Of a stretch of 64,000 bases of DNA, positions 34,664-45,331 are shown piece by piece. Each line of letters starts with the position of its first letter. The stretch's first letter is position 1. Under the pieces are notes generated by a model. The model was given only the letters and a program-made list of their open reading frames with translations, searched no databases and had not been told where the DNA came from. The stretch comes from Desarmillaria ectypa (lineage: Eukaryota > Basidiomycota > Agaricomycetes > Agaricales > Physalacriaceae): assembly GCA_030407005.1 (NCBI GenBank), contig JAUDYN010000001.1, forward strand, positions 2,170,001 through 2,234,000, given 5' to 3'. A program made the position numbers and the translations under genes.

Positions 34664-37600
34664 TCAGTCCATCCTAAATCTCTTCTCGATAACGTCCAGC
34701 CCGTCATTCTCCTTGATCATCTTATATCCATTGGTAGAGAACAATTTTGACCGCAAGAAAGGAGTGATATCGAATATATCGTGCTCCTTGGCCTACAAAT
34801 AATTGTCAGCTCATCTGAATTGCGGGAAAGGACCTTCTCTCACCCGTTCTTCCAAGTCCGTGAGCTTGACAGTGACGACCTCTGGCTGCTGGTGGCGCAA
34901 TGACTGGAGGAACCGCACCTTGTCCTTCACAAGTTGACCCAACAAGAAGGCCAAGAGCTCTTCGTGATCTCGCGACTGGGTAAGGTATTTTCTAAATCCC
35001 TGCGTCAAACTGTCAGCACCTTGGAGAGAACCGCAAGGGAAATTTTTGATTTACTCTTTGCAAAGTCTTCTTAATGCTCATCTTCTGCGCACTGACAAAG
35101 CTATTCACGGCCACCTCGATGGCTATATCAATGTCGTCCGCCCTAACATACTCTCGGAGAGCCATCTTTGCGCTCGCCTCCGCCATTCGTATCATGCTCT
35201 CCAAATGCCGAACAGTGATCGGGTAGGAGCCGGTCGCCATCGACTCGCGACGCAGGTCTGCAAACAGCTTGGACAGTTTCTCTTGGTCCACGTCGAACAA
35301 CTTCGGGCGTATCTTTTCTCTTGCATACATAATATACTTGCGGAGCACGTCCTGGGGTATGATCTATAGATGGAATCCAATCAGTCTCTGGGGGATTATA
35401 CATATGCATATAACCACCCACGTCTTCATCCAGAGTCGTTCCTACATCCATCTCATCCATCTCTTTTTCAAATTTGGGATGACTCCTCAAGTGACTTCCC
35501 ACTACGAATCTTGCTAACAACTCATCCATCACAGGGTCAACGTTGTCCTTCACCACACACAAGACATCGAACCGAGACAGAATTGGTTCTGTCAGCTCTA
35601 CGTTCTGCTGGAATGGAATCGTCGGATTGTATCGCCCACGTATAGGATTGGCAGCAGCAATGATTGCACAGCGCGCCTGCAACGTTGTCACTATCCCCGC
35701 TTTCGCGATGGAGATGGACTGCTGCTCCATTGCCTCGTGAATGGATGTCCGATCTGCATCGTTCATTTTGTCAAACTCGTCGATAAGACATGTCCCTTTG
35801 TCCGCCAACACCAAGGCCCCGCCCTCCAGTGTCCATTCTCTGGTCACTGGATCCTTGCGTACGCTCGCTGTGAGACCGACAGCAGATGCACCCTGGCCAG
35901 TGGCAAACACACTCCGGTGCGCTGTTTTTTCCACGTACTTGAGGAACTGCGATTTTGCAGTACCTGGATCGCCGAGCAGGAGAACGTTGATGTCACCACG
36001 AATTCGTAGTTTGTGGTTGATATCTTTCGATACACCCCCAAAAAGGGAGAGGGAAATGGCCGTCTTGATGTCTTCGTGTCCGTATATACTGGGAGCAATG
36101 GACTTTATGATTCTCTTGCGGATTCGCTCATCACGAGCAAGGGCGCGCATGGCACGCTCATCCTCTTCAGTGAGCCGGAATGCGGCGAAGAGGTCTTCCT
36201 TTTTGTTCACGTGGTTCGCCTCGATGACAGTGGAGAAGACAGGGAATCCGTTACGTGAGTTGAGGGATGCATCGAAGTTGTTACGGTAGATACCGGTGAC
36301 CTCCTACAAAGAGAGCTGAGGAAAATCAGGAACGGGGGCAATACAAGGTGGACGTACGATCTCCTCTCCCGGTTTAGCGCTATCAATTAGATCCCACAGA
36401 AGCACAATGTCACGATGACGAGGAAGGCGGCCGGCTGGTACAGATCCAGGGGATTCTTGTAATGTCATACGCTGGTAGTTTCTGTATATCGTCTAAGATG
36501 TCATTTAACGCGCTTTTCTTTTTTGTAAAATACGGAGAAAATGTACTTGCCTGTTCGGAGTTGATCTGGAATGGTCCCTTGCTCTCGCAGGCTGCACAGT
36601 AGCTAACCTTGACCTCCGTCGTTGCATCTTGGTAAAACGGCCCTAGAACGGCTCCGCATTTTCGACAATCAAATTTGACATACTTGAGTTGCGGGAATAC
36701 ACCGCTTCTACGGGTGACAACGCCAGAAATGCGAACAAGGTTGTTCAGGTTTGACCGACGAAGGTCGCGAAGAGAGGAACTCAATGGGAGGTCAGCGATA
36801 CGGACGTGCACCTCGGAGTGAATACGTTCATAGGCCGGATAGTACACGAGGATCGCGGCGAGGGCGACTTCGTCGAAGATATTGAGCATGGAGGCCGGTG
36901 AATTGGTGAGAAAGTAGGCCAGGATTGGCTTAGAATTAGCCAGGTGAAGGTATGAAACTTCAAGAGATTCGGCATTGGCTGGGGGCTAATCAGGGGGCTG
37001 AGAAGAGAGTGTCGAGAGACGGGACCTACTTTCTCCTAGGTTACGGATGCGCGCTCCATAGACAGACGAACCACTTTCGTCGACATGTGTCATAAGGAAA
37101 TGACGGAAATGACGGATGATGGAACGTCTAACACGTTCATTGGCGATCCATTCGACAATAGACTTGGCTTTAATGTCGCTCAGCTGCTCTACAGGTAGTT
37201 CCTGTGACTAAAGTGAGAAATGACACGTCAGGCAGAGAGGAGAAAGACTTCACATCCTCAATGCCATCCATATCATCTGTATCCCTTCGTTCGTCGTACA
37301 CTCGTCGCGTGCGCCTCTTCATCCTGGACACGCCGAGGTCATCATCCGACTCATCTTCGGCATCCATATCATTGTCTAGAAGGAAGTCTGGGACACGACT
37401 TCGTTGCGCCGCGCGTGTGCCCCTCTTTCCAGTGCGTTCCCTGCGGTCCCTCTGCGCCATCGCTAACTCAGCTTTCCGGCGCGCCTCTACGGATATTACA
37501 TCGAGTTCTCCGTCGTCATCGATTCCTGCATCTGAATATCTGTCCAGGAGTTCATTTTCAGCGTAATCTCTGTGAATTATGGTCAGAGAGCGATTAGACG

Positions 37601-37923
37601 CGTAACGTACAGCGATAGCTTACTCCTCAAGATTGTCAGCGAAAAGATCCTCTCCGTCATCATCATCATCATCATCTTCTACGTCCCTGACGGCATCCCT
37701 ATCATCAAGACTATCGTCTGTGTCCGAGAATGGGGCAGGAGGGGAAGAAGGGGGCAGAGACGACTGGGAGAGACGACGCTGGGGCGTCGCCTGTACTGGT
37801 GGCGACGATGCAGGATGATCAGCAGATGGTTCGCGTCTTCTTTTTGCGCGTCGAGGTGTCTGATTTTGAGACTAGGATATGTCAGAGGGCTCGAAGATAT
37901 AGGGAAAATGGGCAGCGTACCAT
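34664..37923 (-). CDS. MCM2: DNA replication licensing helicase subunit MCM2
   Basis: Subunit of the MCM2-7 replicative helicase. The acidic, basic-patched N-terminal tail ([16 protein letters not shown], then an Asp run at about 37657-37677) is typical of MCM2. The N-terminal domain has the zinc motif CRKCG...CAAC. The AAA+ domain shows Walker [11 protein letters not shown], Walker [12 protein letters not shown], the sensor region AANPIRGRY and the arginine finger [22 protein letters not shown] before Walker A is characteristic of MCM2. The C-terminal winged-helix region ends [10 protein letters not shown]. The likely start ATG (37921-37923) stands alone: a 49-nt intron (37872-37920) begins right after it, and the next exon continues SQNQTPRR. 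The gene is divergent from ERCC1, both acting on DNA. Confidence 0.94.
37657..37677. repeat. Short (TCA)n tandem run inside MCM2
   Basis: About seven tandem TCA units on the plus strand, read on the minus strand as an aspartate run in the acidic MCM2 tail. Likely length-variable between strains. Confidence 0.8.
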
Positions 37924-38217
37924 GATAGAGATGAGAAAGAGGCAAAAGAAGACGCGACGCGCCTTCAATTTAGCGGAGTCTCAATCGTGTACTTCCCACG
38001 CTTTTCCCCCCATTTCTTTGCTTAACTCGGCAAATGAGTTGCTACTGTATCTGAACCGCCTGAAGCTTCTTAATAATATCCGCCAGTAACATGGTAGCTA
38101 TATCAGGTGGACCAAAGCATATATGTAGGTGTAAAGAACCTGGATTCAGGCTGCATGACTTTTGGGACGGATTACTTATCAATCGCTCAGTATGACGTCA
38201 CAAGTCCTGGCTCCTTC
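37924..38217. promoter_or_regulatory. Bidirectional promoter region, MCM2 / ERCC1
   Basis: 294 nt between the divergent starts of MCM2 and ERCC1. An additional 5' exon of ERCC1 could lie here, because an AG acceptor (gctcag, ending near 38190) precedes the ERCC1 reading frame. The acgcgacgcgcc stretch at 37953-37964 contains ACGCGA and overlapping ACGCG cores like the MluI cell-cycle box of fungal replication genes. This is suggestive only. Confidence 0.4.
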
Positions 38218-39466
38218 ATGGCTAGCTCAAGCATAGGGACCCCTGCCAGTGCGAGTGCCCCGGTGCCTCCAATCGTTGTACCAAGTCTTGGAAACAACAT
38301 CATTCTCAATCCTTTACAGGTGAAAGGCGCGTCCCTCATCCAACTGGACACTGGTCTCGAGCTTTTTACAGCGCGGCAATCCTGTTCTTGAATATATTCG
38401 AAATGTCGGCAAAGAGTATGGAGACATTGTCGCAGATTACCAGGTTGGAAAGACGACCGGAGTTCTATTTCTTAGGTACGTGACTCTATATCTTCAGAGC
38501 CGCTGTTTGAAGTATTCCTCGCAGCCTGAAATATCATCGACTTCATCCTGAATATATCCATACTCGCATCAAAAAGCTGGGCCACTCCTATAATTTAAGG
38601 ATCCTGTTGATTCTCTCCGATATTGCGAGCATTTTACCCTTCGATATGGACTCAGAAAGCTGATTCGGCTGCCTAGAGCGAGCACAAAGACCCGATACGA
38701 GAGTTAACAAAGGCCAGTTGACTTTGCCATTCCCATAGTATCCAGGATTCACTTGCAGGACACAGACCTGTCTCATTAACAAAGTCACTATCATCGTAGC
38801 CTTTTCGTACGCTCATCTTGTATCCTGTCTGTCGGTATATCCCTCATGGTTCCAGGTTTGAGGAGGCTGGTCATTATCTTTCAACGTTCAAGCAATTCGA
38901 ACACAAGTCCCCAGACCTCATCAAAGAACGCGCCGACAAAGACTACATTTCCATGCTACGAACATCACTGACAAGTATCAGTAAAGTCAACAAAACAGAT
39001 GTTGAGACGCTTCGTTCATCATTTGGCGTATGGTTCCACTCATCCCCGCCATTCCGACACGCGACTCACCTTCATGTTGCAGAGCTTTTCCAACATCGCG
39101 AAGGCTGAAACAACTCAGCTTCAAATTTTACCTGGATTCGGGCAGGTCAAAACCAGGAACATCAAAAATGCATTTGAGAAGCCATTTAGGAACAATGCTA
39201 CCACCTCGCTTGCCATGCTCTCTACCATGAAGGAGCAGGAATCTAATACTCAGCCCACTACTATTGCCGACTCGAGCTCAGAGGGTAAAGAGAAAGCAGC
39301 GTTACCCACGTCTCTCCCAGTTCGACCTCCAAGATCGCCTAGTCCGGTGTGGGATATAGAACTAGACCTTACGCCTCCACCTTCCCCCCAGGCGCGCGGC
39401 CCTAGACATGTTGAGGCCGAGAGTGGCACGGCTCAGAATTGGGTTATAGATTTAGATACGTTATGA
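38218..39466 (+). CDS. DNA excision repair protein ERCC1/Rad10
   Basis: Non-catalytic partner of the XPF/Rad1 nuclease in nucleotide excision and crosslink repair. The central domain reads RGNPVLEYIRNVGKEYGDI, DYQVGKTTGVLFLR, LKYHRLHPEYIHTRI, LRILLILSD, RELTKTCLINKVTIIVAFS and FEEAGHYLSTFKQFE. The C-terminal tandem helix-hairpin-helix includes LQILPGFGQVKTRNIKNAF. It is followed by a disordered tail with PPRSPSPVWDIELDLTPPPS. Joining the middle requires two consecutive introns with GC donors (38625-38676 and 38713-38765) around a 36-nt exon that gives SEHKDPIRELTK. No GT donor restores the conserved frame there. The start at 38218 (MASSSIGTPASA) is the nearest ATG, and an extra 5' exon is possible. 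It converges on the next gene with 113 nt between stops. Confidence 0.9.
38625..38765 (+). other. Two consecutive GC-AG introns flanking a 36-nt exon in ERCC1
   Basis: Introns 38625-38676 (GATATT|GCGAGC ... CCTAG) and 38713-38765 (ACAAAG|GCCAGT ... ACACAG) are 52 and 53 nt, normal for this genome apart from the GC donor. The exon between them encodes SEHKDPIRELTK and restores the conserved ERCC1 frame exactly. No nearby GT donor does. Confidence 0.75.
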
Positions 39467-39579
39467 ATGCATTGAACAGAAACATATTCACTTAGTACAG
39501 ACTTTCAGCGGGTATCGAGGTATCTACACAACCGTAAAAGACAGCTAAGCAGTGATACGCAAGTTTCTTTGATCCAAGT

Positions 39580-42500
39580 CTATTCAGGCTTCTTGAAATA
39601 CTGATAGATCTGCTTATTCCTTGCGTCGGTGGCAGATTTAATCTGATACGCCAGTCGCATGGACAGTTTTTTGAGAGACAGTTTAGTACGTGTACGGTCC
39701 AGGTGCGCCGCATGCGTATCTTCTAAGAAAAGTCTTGTGTGAACAGACCGGGCGAGGTGTGGATAGCTAGCTACGCACCGATCTGTGAGTGCACACCTTC
39801 GATCGCCCGTCGAACACGCTGCAAAATCGTGTAAGGTTTATCAGATTTGCTAGGGCTGCCGATAGGCGGAGGGTTTTTCATTTCTTGGGCGACGTAGCCG
39901 TCGATATTTGAAAGGGCGACCGCTAGTATCTCAGTCCAGAAGCCCATGTCGACGTAGTCCGTCTCATCGCAAACGTTGAAAACATCAGACGTCAAGATCG
40001 TATCGATGATATCTGTGAGAGGGGGAAGATCCGAGTACATGTCCTACCAGGGGCGTATATGTCAAGCCAGTAGTATCGATGAAGTACAGCAGATCCTTAC
40101 CGACGATGTACTTTCTGTTCCAGTGAGAACACAATGAGCAATGTTTCTTGCAATCCGTTGAGCACGTCCAGTTCCCGCCGAGATAAAGGATATCATATGT
40201 GCTTTATTGATAGGTGTCAGATCGAGGGCATGCTTGGCGACTTTGCTGCAAATACGACTTTCCTATGTAAGTGTTAGTGAAGTATAGAAGGCAGGACACT
40301 CTGACAGCTTACAATTGACTTAGATATGTCGTCTCCTGAAGCGATTGAATGACAGAGAGCGTCGATCGCTTTAACAATATCCAACAGTATCTCGCTTGAG
40401 CTCGAAGGATCAAGTGCGATCAATAGAAGGGCCATAAGGATATCTGGGATCTCGTTTGTGGCCAGTCGTCCCGATCTAGGCCAGTGGCGTGTGAGCATTT
40501 CAGAAATAACGGTTGCAAGAGAGCACACCTTGCACCCATAGTCACCATGGCCACCATGCGGTATAAAGTTTCTTCTTTGCTTGCAGGTGGACTGGCTATC
40601 TCAGATGGCTGTGCCCAACCAACTAATTCAATAACAGAAGGCTTAGCACCAAGGTGTGTGATGACGGAAAGCATGGAGTCAAACGACACTCCGCAGGCTC
40701 GACAATCAGGCATGTACCATATGTTGATGAGGGCTGAAAATGCTGAAAACGATAAAGAACTTTCGTGAAAGCACAGTGCTAAGAGAAGAAACCTAAGAAT
40801 TCAGAAAGAAGTAAATTAGCCAGAAGGGCATACCTAAATAGCACAGGTATGGAATGACAGAAGGTGATTTCTGTGAATCGACGTTGAGGAAGATTCCAGA
40901 TTGCAATAGTAGCGCAGCCTGCGTAGTATCTGACATGGATTCATTCATTGTCAACAGAAGTACAAATGAGAACTGACTCTGCTTGGCGATGGCATCCCCG
41001 AATAGTTTCAGGGCAGGCGTGTCTTCCTCGGCAAACGGATGCAAGCCTGACTCCGAATCCATCGCGTTGTCTTTAGGTTCATCCCACAGGGGTACACCCA
41101 AATACTTCTGCTGCATCCTGATATTTTCGATTTCGCGCTTGTCACCCTCCAGAATCCCCAAGACAGCCTTTCCACGCTTCTCTCCTAGTAACCTTTGTCC
41201 CCCTTCCTGGTCGAATGGCAGATCGCCGACATCTAATAGATCTGTTGAAGACCTATTCAGAACATCGGTCTGGTTTCGTATCGCGTCTAATGCCAGATTC
41301 TCGGCGGCTAAAGAACCTTCCGAAGCTACATCACCGCTAGCAAGAGCGTTTTCTGCACGAAGAAGCCCAGCAGCACCCCCTCCGCTACTTTCACCGCGCT
41401 TCTTCTCCCTCAGAAGAGCGTCGATCGGATTGACTGACTTCCTTTTGGGCGCCTTCGTCACGAGCGTGACAAGCCCTTTAGTGGGGACGGTACGAGTCCG
41501 TTTCGAGGTCCGAGGAGGAGAAACCGAATCATGACGCGAGCTGGAGGGTGAAACTTTATTTCGAAGACTACGCCTCGGCCTTGCAGAAGGACTGGGGTCT
41601 CGTTGTACCCTATGGATTTTGTTTTCAAGATAGTTCCCGGAAGTATTGAATAACCTACGCTTTGCCTTTGCCTTTGCTAAAGAGCTGAGTGGACAAGACA
41701 TCGTCATCTTCGTCACTGCTGCTGTCAAGCTCCTCATTGAACTCGGGAATGGACGACTCGGGACTGGACAAAGCCCTTTGCCAAGCTTGCTCTTTGATTG
41801 CAGCGATGATTTTTGCGGTTCTAGCCATGGCAGGAGACTCTATGGCGGCAGATGCAGAAGAAACATCGGTTGGCGGCGGGGTGTGTTGCTGAAAAACGGG
41901 TGGTGTAGCAGGGCGAGAGGCAAAGGGGCTCTCAGCAGGAGTGAACATGGGTGACGATGCATCCTCACTGTCAGCTACGACATCCTCAACTGGAACAGGA
42001 GATGCATTACCATGACGCCATTGATTCACGTCCGGTTTTGTGATGTTCGCCCCGCGTTGAGGGCGAAATTCGGAAGTCATTTCCTCCTCATCTGACAGAC
42101 TCCCAGGGACGATGTCGGTGTTGGCGTATGGAGAAGAGAAGCGAAGCCGCTTTCTATCAGTTTGGGGCGGGTCGTCAGGGGCCATGTTGGCAGATATGCT
42201 CGTTGGAGGACGGATAGATGAGCGTGGAATATACACAACAGCATTGTTCGTCGTTGAATTGGCACCCGAATCATCCAGGTCGAACTCTGCCTTGCGCTTG
42301 GTCATAGCTCTCTGGCTGGGTGATAAGGGTGTTGGGCTCTTGGCGCCATTTACCAACCTCCCTGCATGTATATCCGGAGTCCCGGAGCGCTGTCGAGTCG
42401 ACACAAAGGGCGATAGTAATGACTTTGACGATTTGGCTGCGTTCTGTACACTCCCATGCGATGACAAAGGCTCTCTCGTTGACGCGTTGACCCTGCCTGT

Positions 42501-42725
42501 CAAAGCCAACATGCCACCGCCAGCGGGAGTGATCGGCATTGGAATCTGAGCCAAATTGGACTTTCCCCCCGCCCTTGTGGCTGATCTACTCGCTCTACTC
42601 TGGCTGGAGCTTGTAGACGCGGTGGCAGACTGTTGCTTTGGTTGAGAGGCAGAAGCAGCTTTGGGGAAGAAGTCGGTAATGGGCTTACCAGGATTGGGTA
42701 GCGTCTTTTTGGATTCACGGACCAT
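39580..42725 (-). CDS. Uncharacterised nuclear protein with PIP-like motif, possible Nse6/SLF2 type
   Basis: I do not recognise this gene with confidence. The start MVRESKKTLPNPGKP leads straight into ITDFFPKA, resembling a PCNA-interacting PIP box with Lys in place of the usual Gln. Several hundred disordered, Ser/Pro-rich residues follow, with basic patches (TKRKAEFD, DRKRLRFSS, PKRKS) suggesting nuclear import, and an acidic stretch (SSSDEDDDVLS). The middle contains NPIDALLREKKRGE and an acidic/helical segment. The last third (39580-40960) is helical and cut by several introns, with CRACGVSFDSMLSVITHLG, IPDILMALLLIALDP and IYQYFKKPE at the end. A disordered basic half plus a helical C-terminal domain resembles SMC5/6-loading factors (Nse6/SLF2, CANIN domain), but that is inference. 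Its place between ERCC1 and SSL1 fits a genome-maintenance role. Confidence 0.6.
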
Positions 42726-43473
42726 GTTGGATGAGGTGGTACGTGCTGGCCGTTGAGGTGAAAGACGCGTCTTATTTCACAAATGAGTGAGAAAATCGAA
42801 GATATTCATCACGTGGTCGCGTAGACCCCTGACACTGTGTGACTTCATGATGATTTACCGGACTCCCTGAAAATTGACTGGCCCGGTCCGACCTCCCACC
42901 GGAAGAAGTACTGCTGGCCAGTGTGTACTACAGTTGGCTGCATTTCACAGGTCCTAGTATGCAAAATGTTGGGATTTTGCCGGAAAGTTCTAGAAGGAGC
43001 AATCCGGCATCATGCCGAGAGTCGCCGAGTAAGCACAAGAGGAGTAGAAAGTTGTAGTACGTTCTAGGTGCGAAATAGTATAAATATGAGCTTTGTAGGA
43101 GCCATAGAATGATAAGTTCTTTACATCTGGCTTTACCAGCCTGGAGTCTACCCTGCACAATGCCTAGGATTCCAACACAAAAGCAAACCTAGCACTGTAC
43201 TGTCTATCCACTTCAATTGCATATCTTAAACTAGCTGCCCAAAAGCGCCAAAAGCTTGATCATGAATAAGCGAGGGTTACATCCACCCAGACTCATCGCC
43301 AAATATTTCATTTCATCGCATATTCCCACAATTCAATATTCGAAGTTCTTCGAAGGAGCACAGATGTGACGGGAACGATTTCCACTCCCTGCATTTCCTA
43401 ATCCGGGAGAAAACGTTGTCACCAAATATCACACAAGTAACGCGCGCGACCCAGGGGCACCCCCAATAAATTC
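42726..43473. other. Intergenic
   Basis: Between the start of the PIP-motif gene and the stop of SSL1, both on the minus strand. One short hydrophobic frame lies within it, without motifs or splice support. No RNA gene or repeat was seen. Confidence 0.45.
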
Positions 43474-45099
43474 TCATTTTCCGCATCCAGGGCAACAGTG
43501 TACGACATCGTGCAAAAAAACATCGCACTCTGAGCAAAACTCGTTTCTACATTCCGGACATCGATACCTACCCACTGTACTCATGCCTTCTGCAGTAGAG
43601 GAGAGTGATGTCGTCAGAAAAGCTCGCGCACACGCGTGGCATGTCGGCGATGGACCTGCTTCTTGTAACGATTTTCTAATTAAGTTCATACGTCAGAATT
43701 GGGTGCGAGATGAGTAGAGACACTCACACAGCATCGAATGGCTTCACAGGGAACAGGTGGTGGTAACTCCGAGCTAGATGCGGAGAACTCACAATCATCA
43801 ATCCACAAATATCGCAGTCAGTCGGCACGTCGCAGACTTTGGCCAGACACCGAGGACAGATGTACCCTTCGCTCTTGAGATCCGAATGACATACACACAG
43901 GCTTGGCGGTGATGCGTCCGGGAGGCGTGTCGGGAATCCCATCATCATCAAATCTGCAGCGGGATTAGTCGAGCCTGCACGAGTAGAAGCTTGCTGCGCG
44001 GGAGGAGGTATAAGTTCGAATAAAAGGTCTTTGAAGTGTCCCTCGTTCATCGCGACACCAAATTGACCTATCAAATATAAATGGGGAAGGACACTGTAAA
44101 TTCAGCTCTCTTACCGCCTGTTTTATCACAGAGATCTCTGCATATCTTCATCTCTGCTGCGAGTGCAACGACGGAAATTCTTATTTTATTTCTTACGCAG
44201 GAGTCTAACGTGTCATGAATGTTTCCAGGATCGCAAGTAGTCAAAGAGCCAAATATGATGAGGACTTCACGCGAAGAGTGCGTAGGCAGATGGCTGGTAG
44301 GATTCAGCATATAGGAAATGCATATAGAAATATCACACGTACTTCATGCTATTCCGCGCCATTTCAATTGCATTTTGCAAGCTTGGTTCTCCCGTTGGTA
44401 AGAGCTTATGTCTATCTGATATTGTCTTGAGAACTTCCTGTGGATTTCCTAGAGGGTGTCACTTCACTTTCACCAGCCCCAAAAAGAGAGAAATTACCAG
44501 ACATTTCACATATTCGCTCTCCTAAGCCTGAACGCATACCCACGATGCCTATCTGCCCCAACGGATTCTGGTCAAACCACTCCAAGATGAATTCCCTAGC
44601 ATACTGGAGGGTCAAGGTAAACCGCGTCGGTCGCATGTCCCGGTCGAGCATAGAAGCAGAGAGGTCCAATAAGAGAACGAGATGTCGAATGATAGACCGC
44701 CGTATTGCTGCAGCAGGCGCCTGTAGTCTTAGAGCAGCGTTAGACCGAGTACTGTCTGACAACCCGATGGCTGGTACCTCCTCCGTCGACCTCTCGTCAT
44801 CCAATCTTCGACGGCACTTTGCAGACTCCCGGCTTCGTCTTCTCGGACAGTGTCCCATGAACGCGTATAAGATGCTTCCCAAGTGTATGCTTGCTGTCTT
44901 CATGTTCAAGTCAAATTTCATACACGAAAAAGCGATGACCCACGACATCCTTTGCTTTTCCTTTTCCTTTGTCATCTCGTTTTCGTTTATCAGTTGCTTT
45001 CCCTTTTCCCTTCCCTTTAGAGACGTTGTAAGCGTCGTCGCCTAACGATATATCAGAGTCTGAGCCCGCATCCATAAAGTCATTGTCGCGGGGAGGCAT
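43474..45099 (-). CDS. SSL1: TFIIH core subunit SSL1 (p44/GTF2H2)
   Basis: SSL1 is the TFIIH subunit that stimulates the XPD helicase in transcription initiation and nucleotide excision repair. After an acidic, Lys/Gly-rich start ([19 protein letters not shown]) comes the conserved von Willebrand A-type domain: [59 protein letters not shown] and [18 protein letters not shown]. The C-terminal zinc-binding part follows: [54 protein letters not shown] and HCCPGCGK, with the full series of cysteine pairs expected for the ZnF and C4C4 RING-like domains. At least six short introns interrupt it. The stop lies directly after the last zinc ligand, as usual for the family. Confidence 0.94.
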
Positions 45100-45331
45100 G
45101 GTGGTAGCATGCAGAAAGAATTCAAAGCCTTTCCATTTTGGTACGCTCGCCTAACGGCCATTGGACCGAGCATTAGGTTCAAGTACTCATTCGGCAACGC
45201 TTAGGAATGACCAGGTTGAACATAACATTAGGCGGAAATACCGAATGGACACCGGGTAGATGTGAGAAATTTTGTGATATAGTACAGTATTGATTCTAAG
45301 AATTATAATCGTTATGTATCATTAGTAGCAA

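Noticed and set aside
36000..36290. Long plus-strand frames opposite MCM2
   Set aside because: They are mirror frames of the strongly conserved MCM2 AAA+ domain on the minus strand.
38737..38775. Reading QDSLAGHRPV as ERCC1 coding sequence with a frameshift
   Set aside because: It resembles the family only by chance. The true RELTK exon lies upstream at 38677-38712 and this stretch falls inside the following intron.
45140..45200. tRNA-like GGTTCAAGTA segment
   Set aside because: No 7-bp acceptor stem or 5-bp T-stem could be paired around it.
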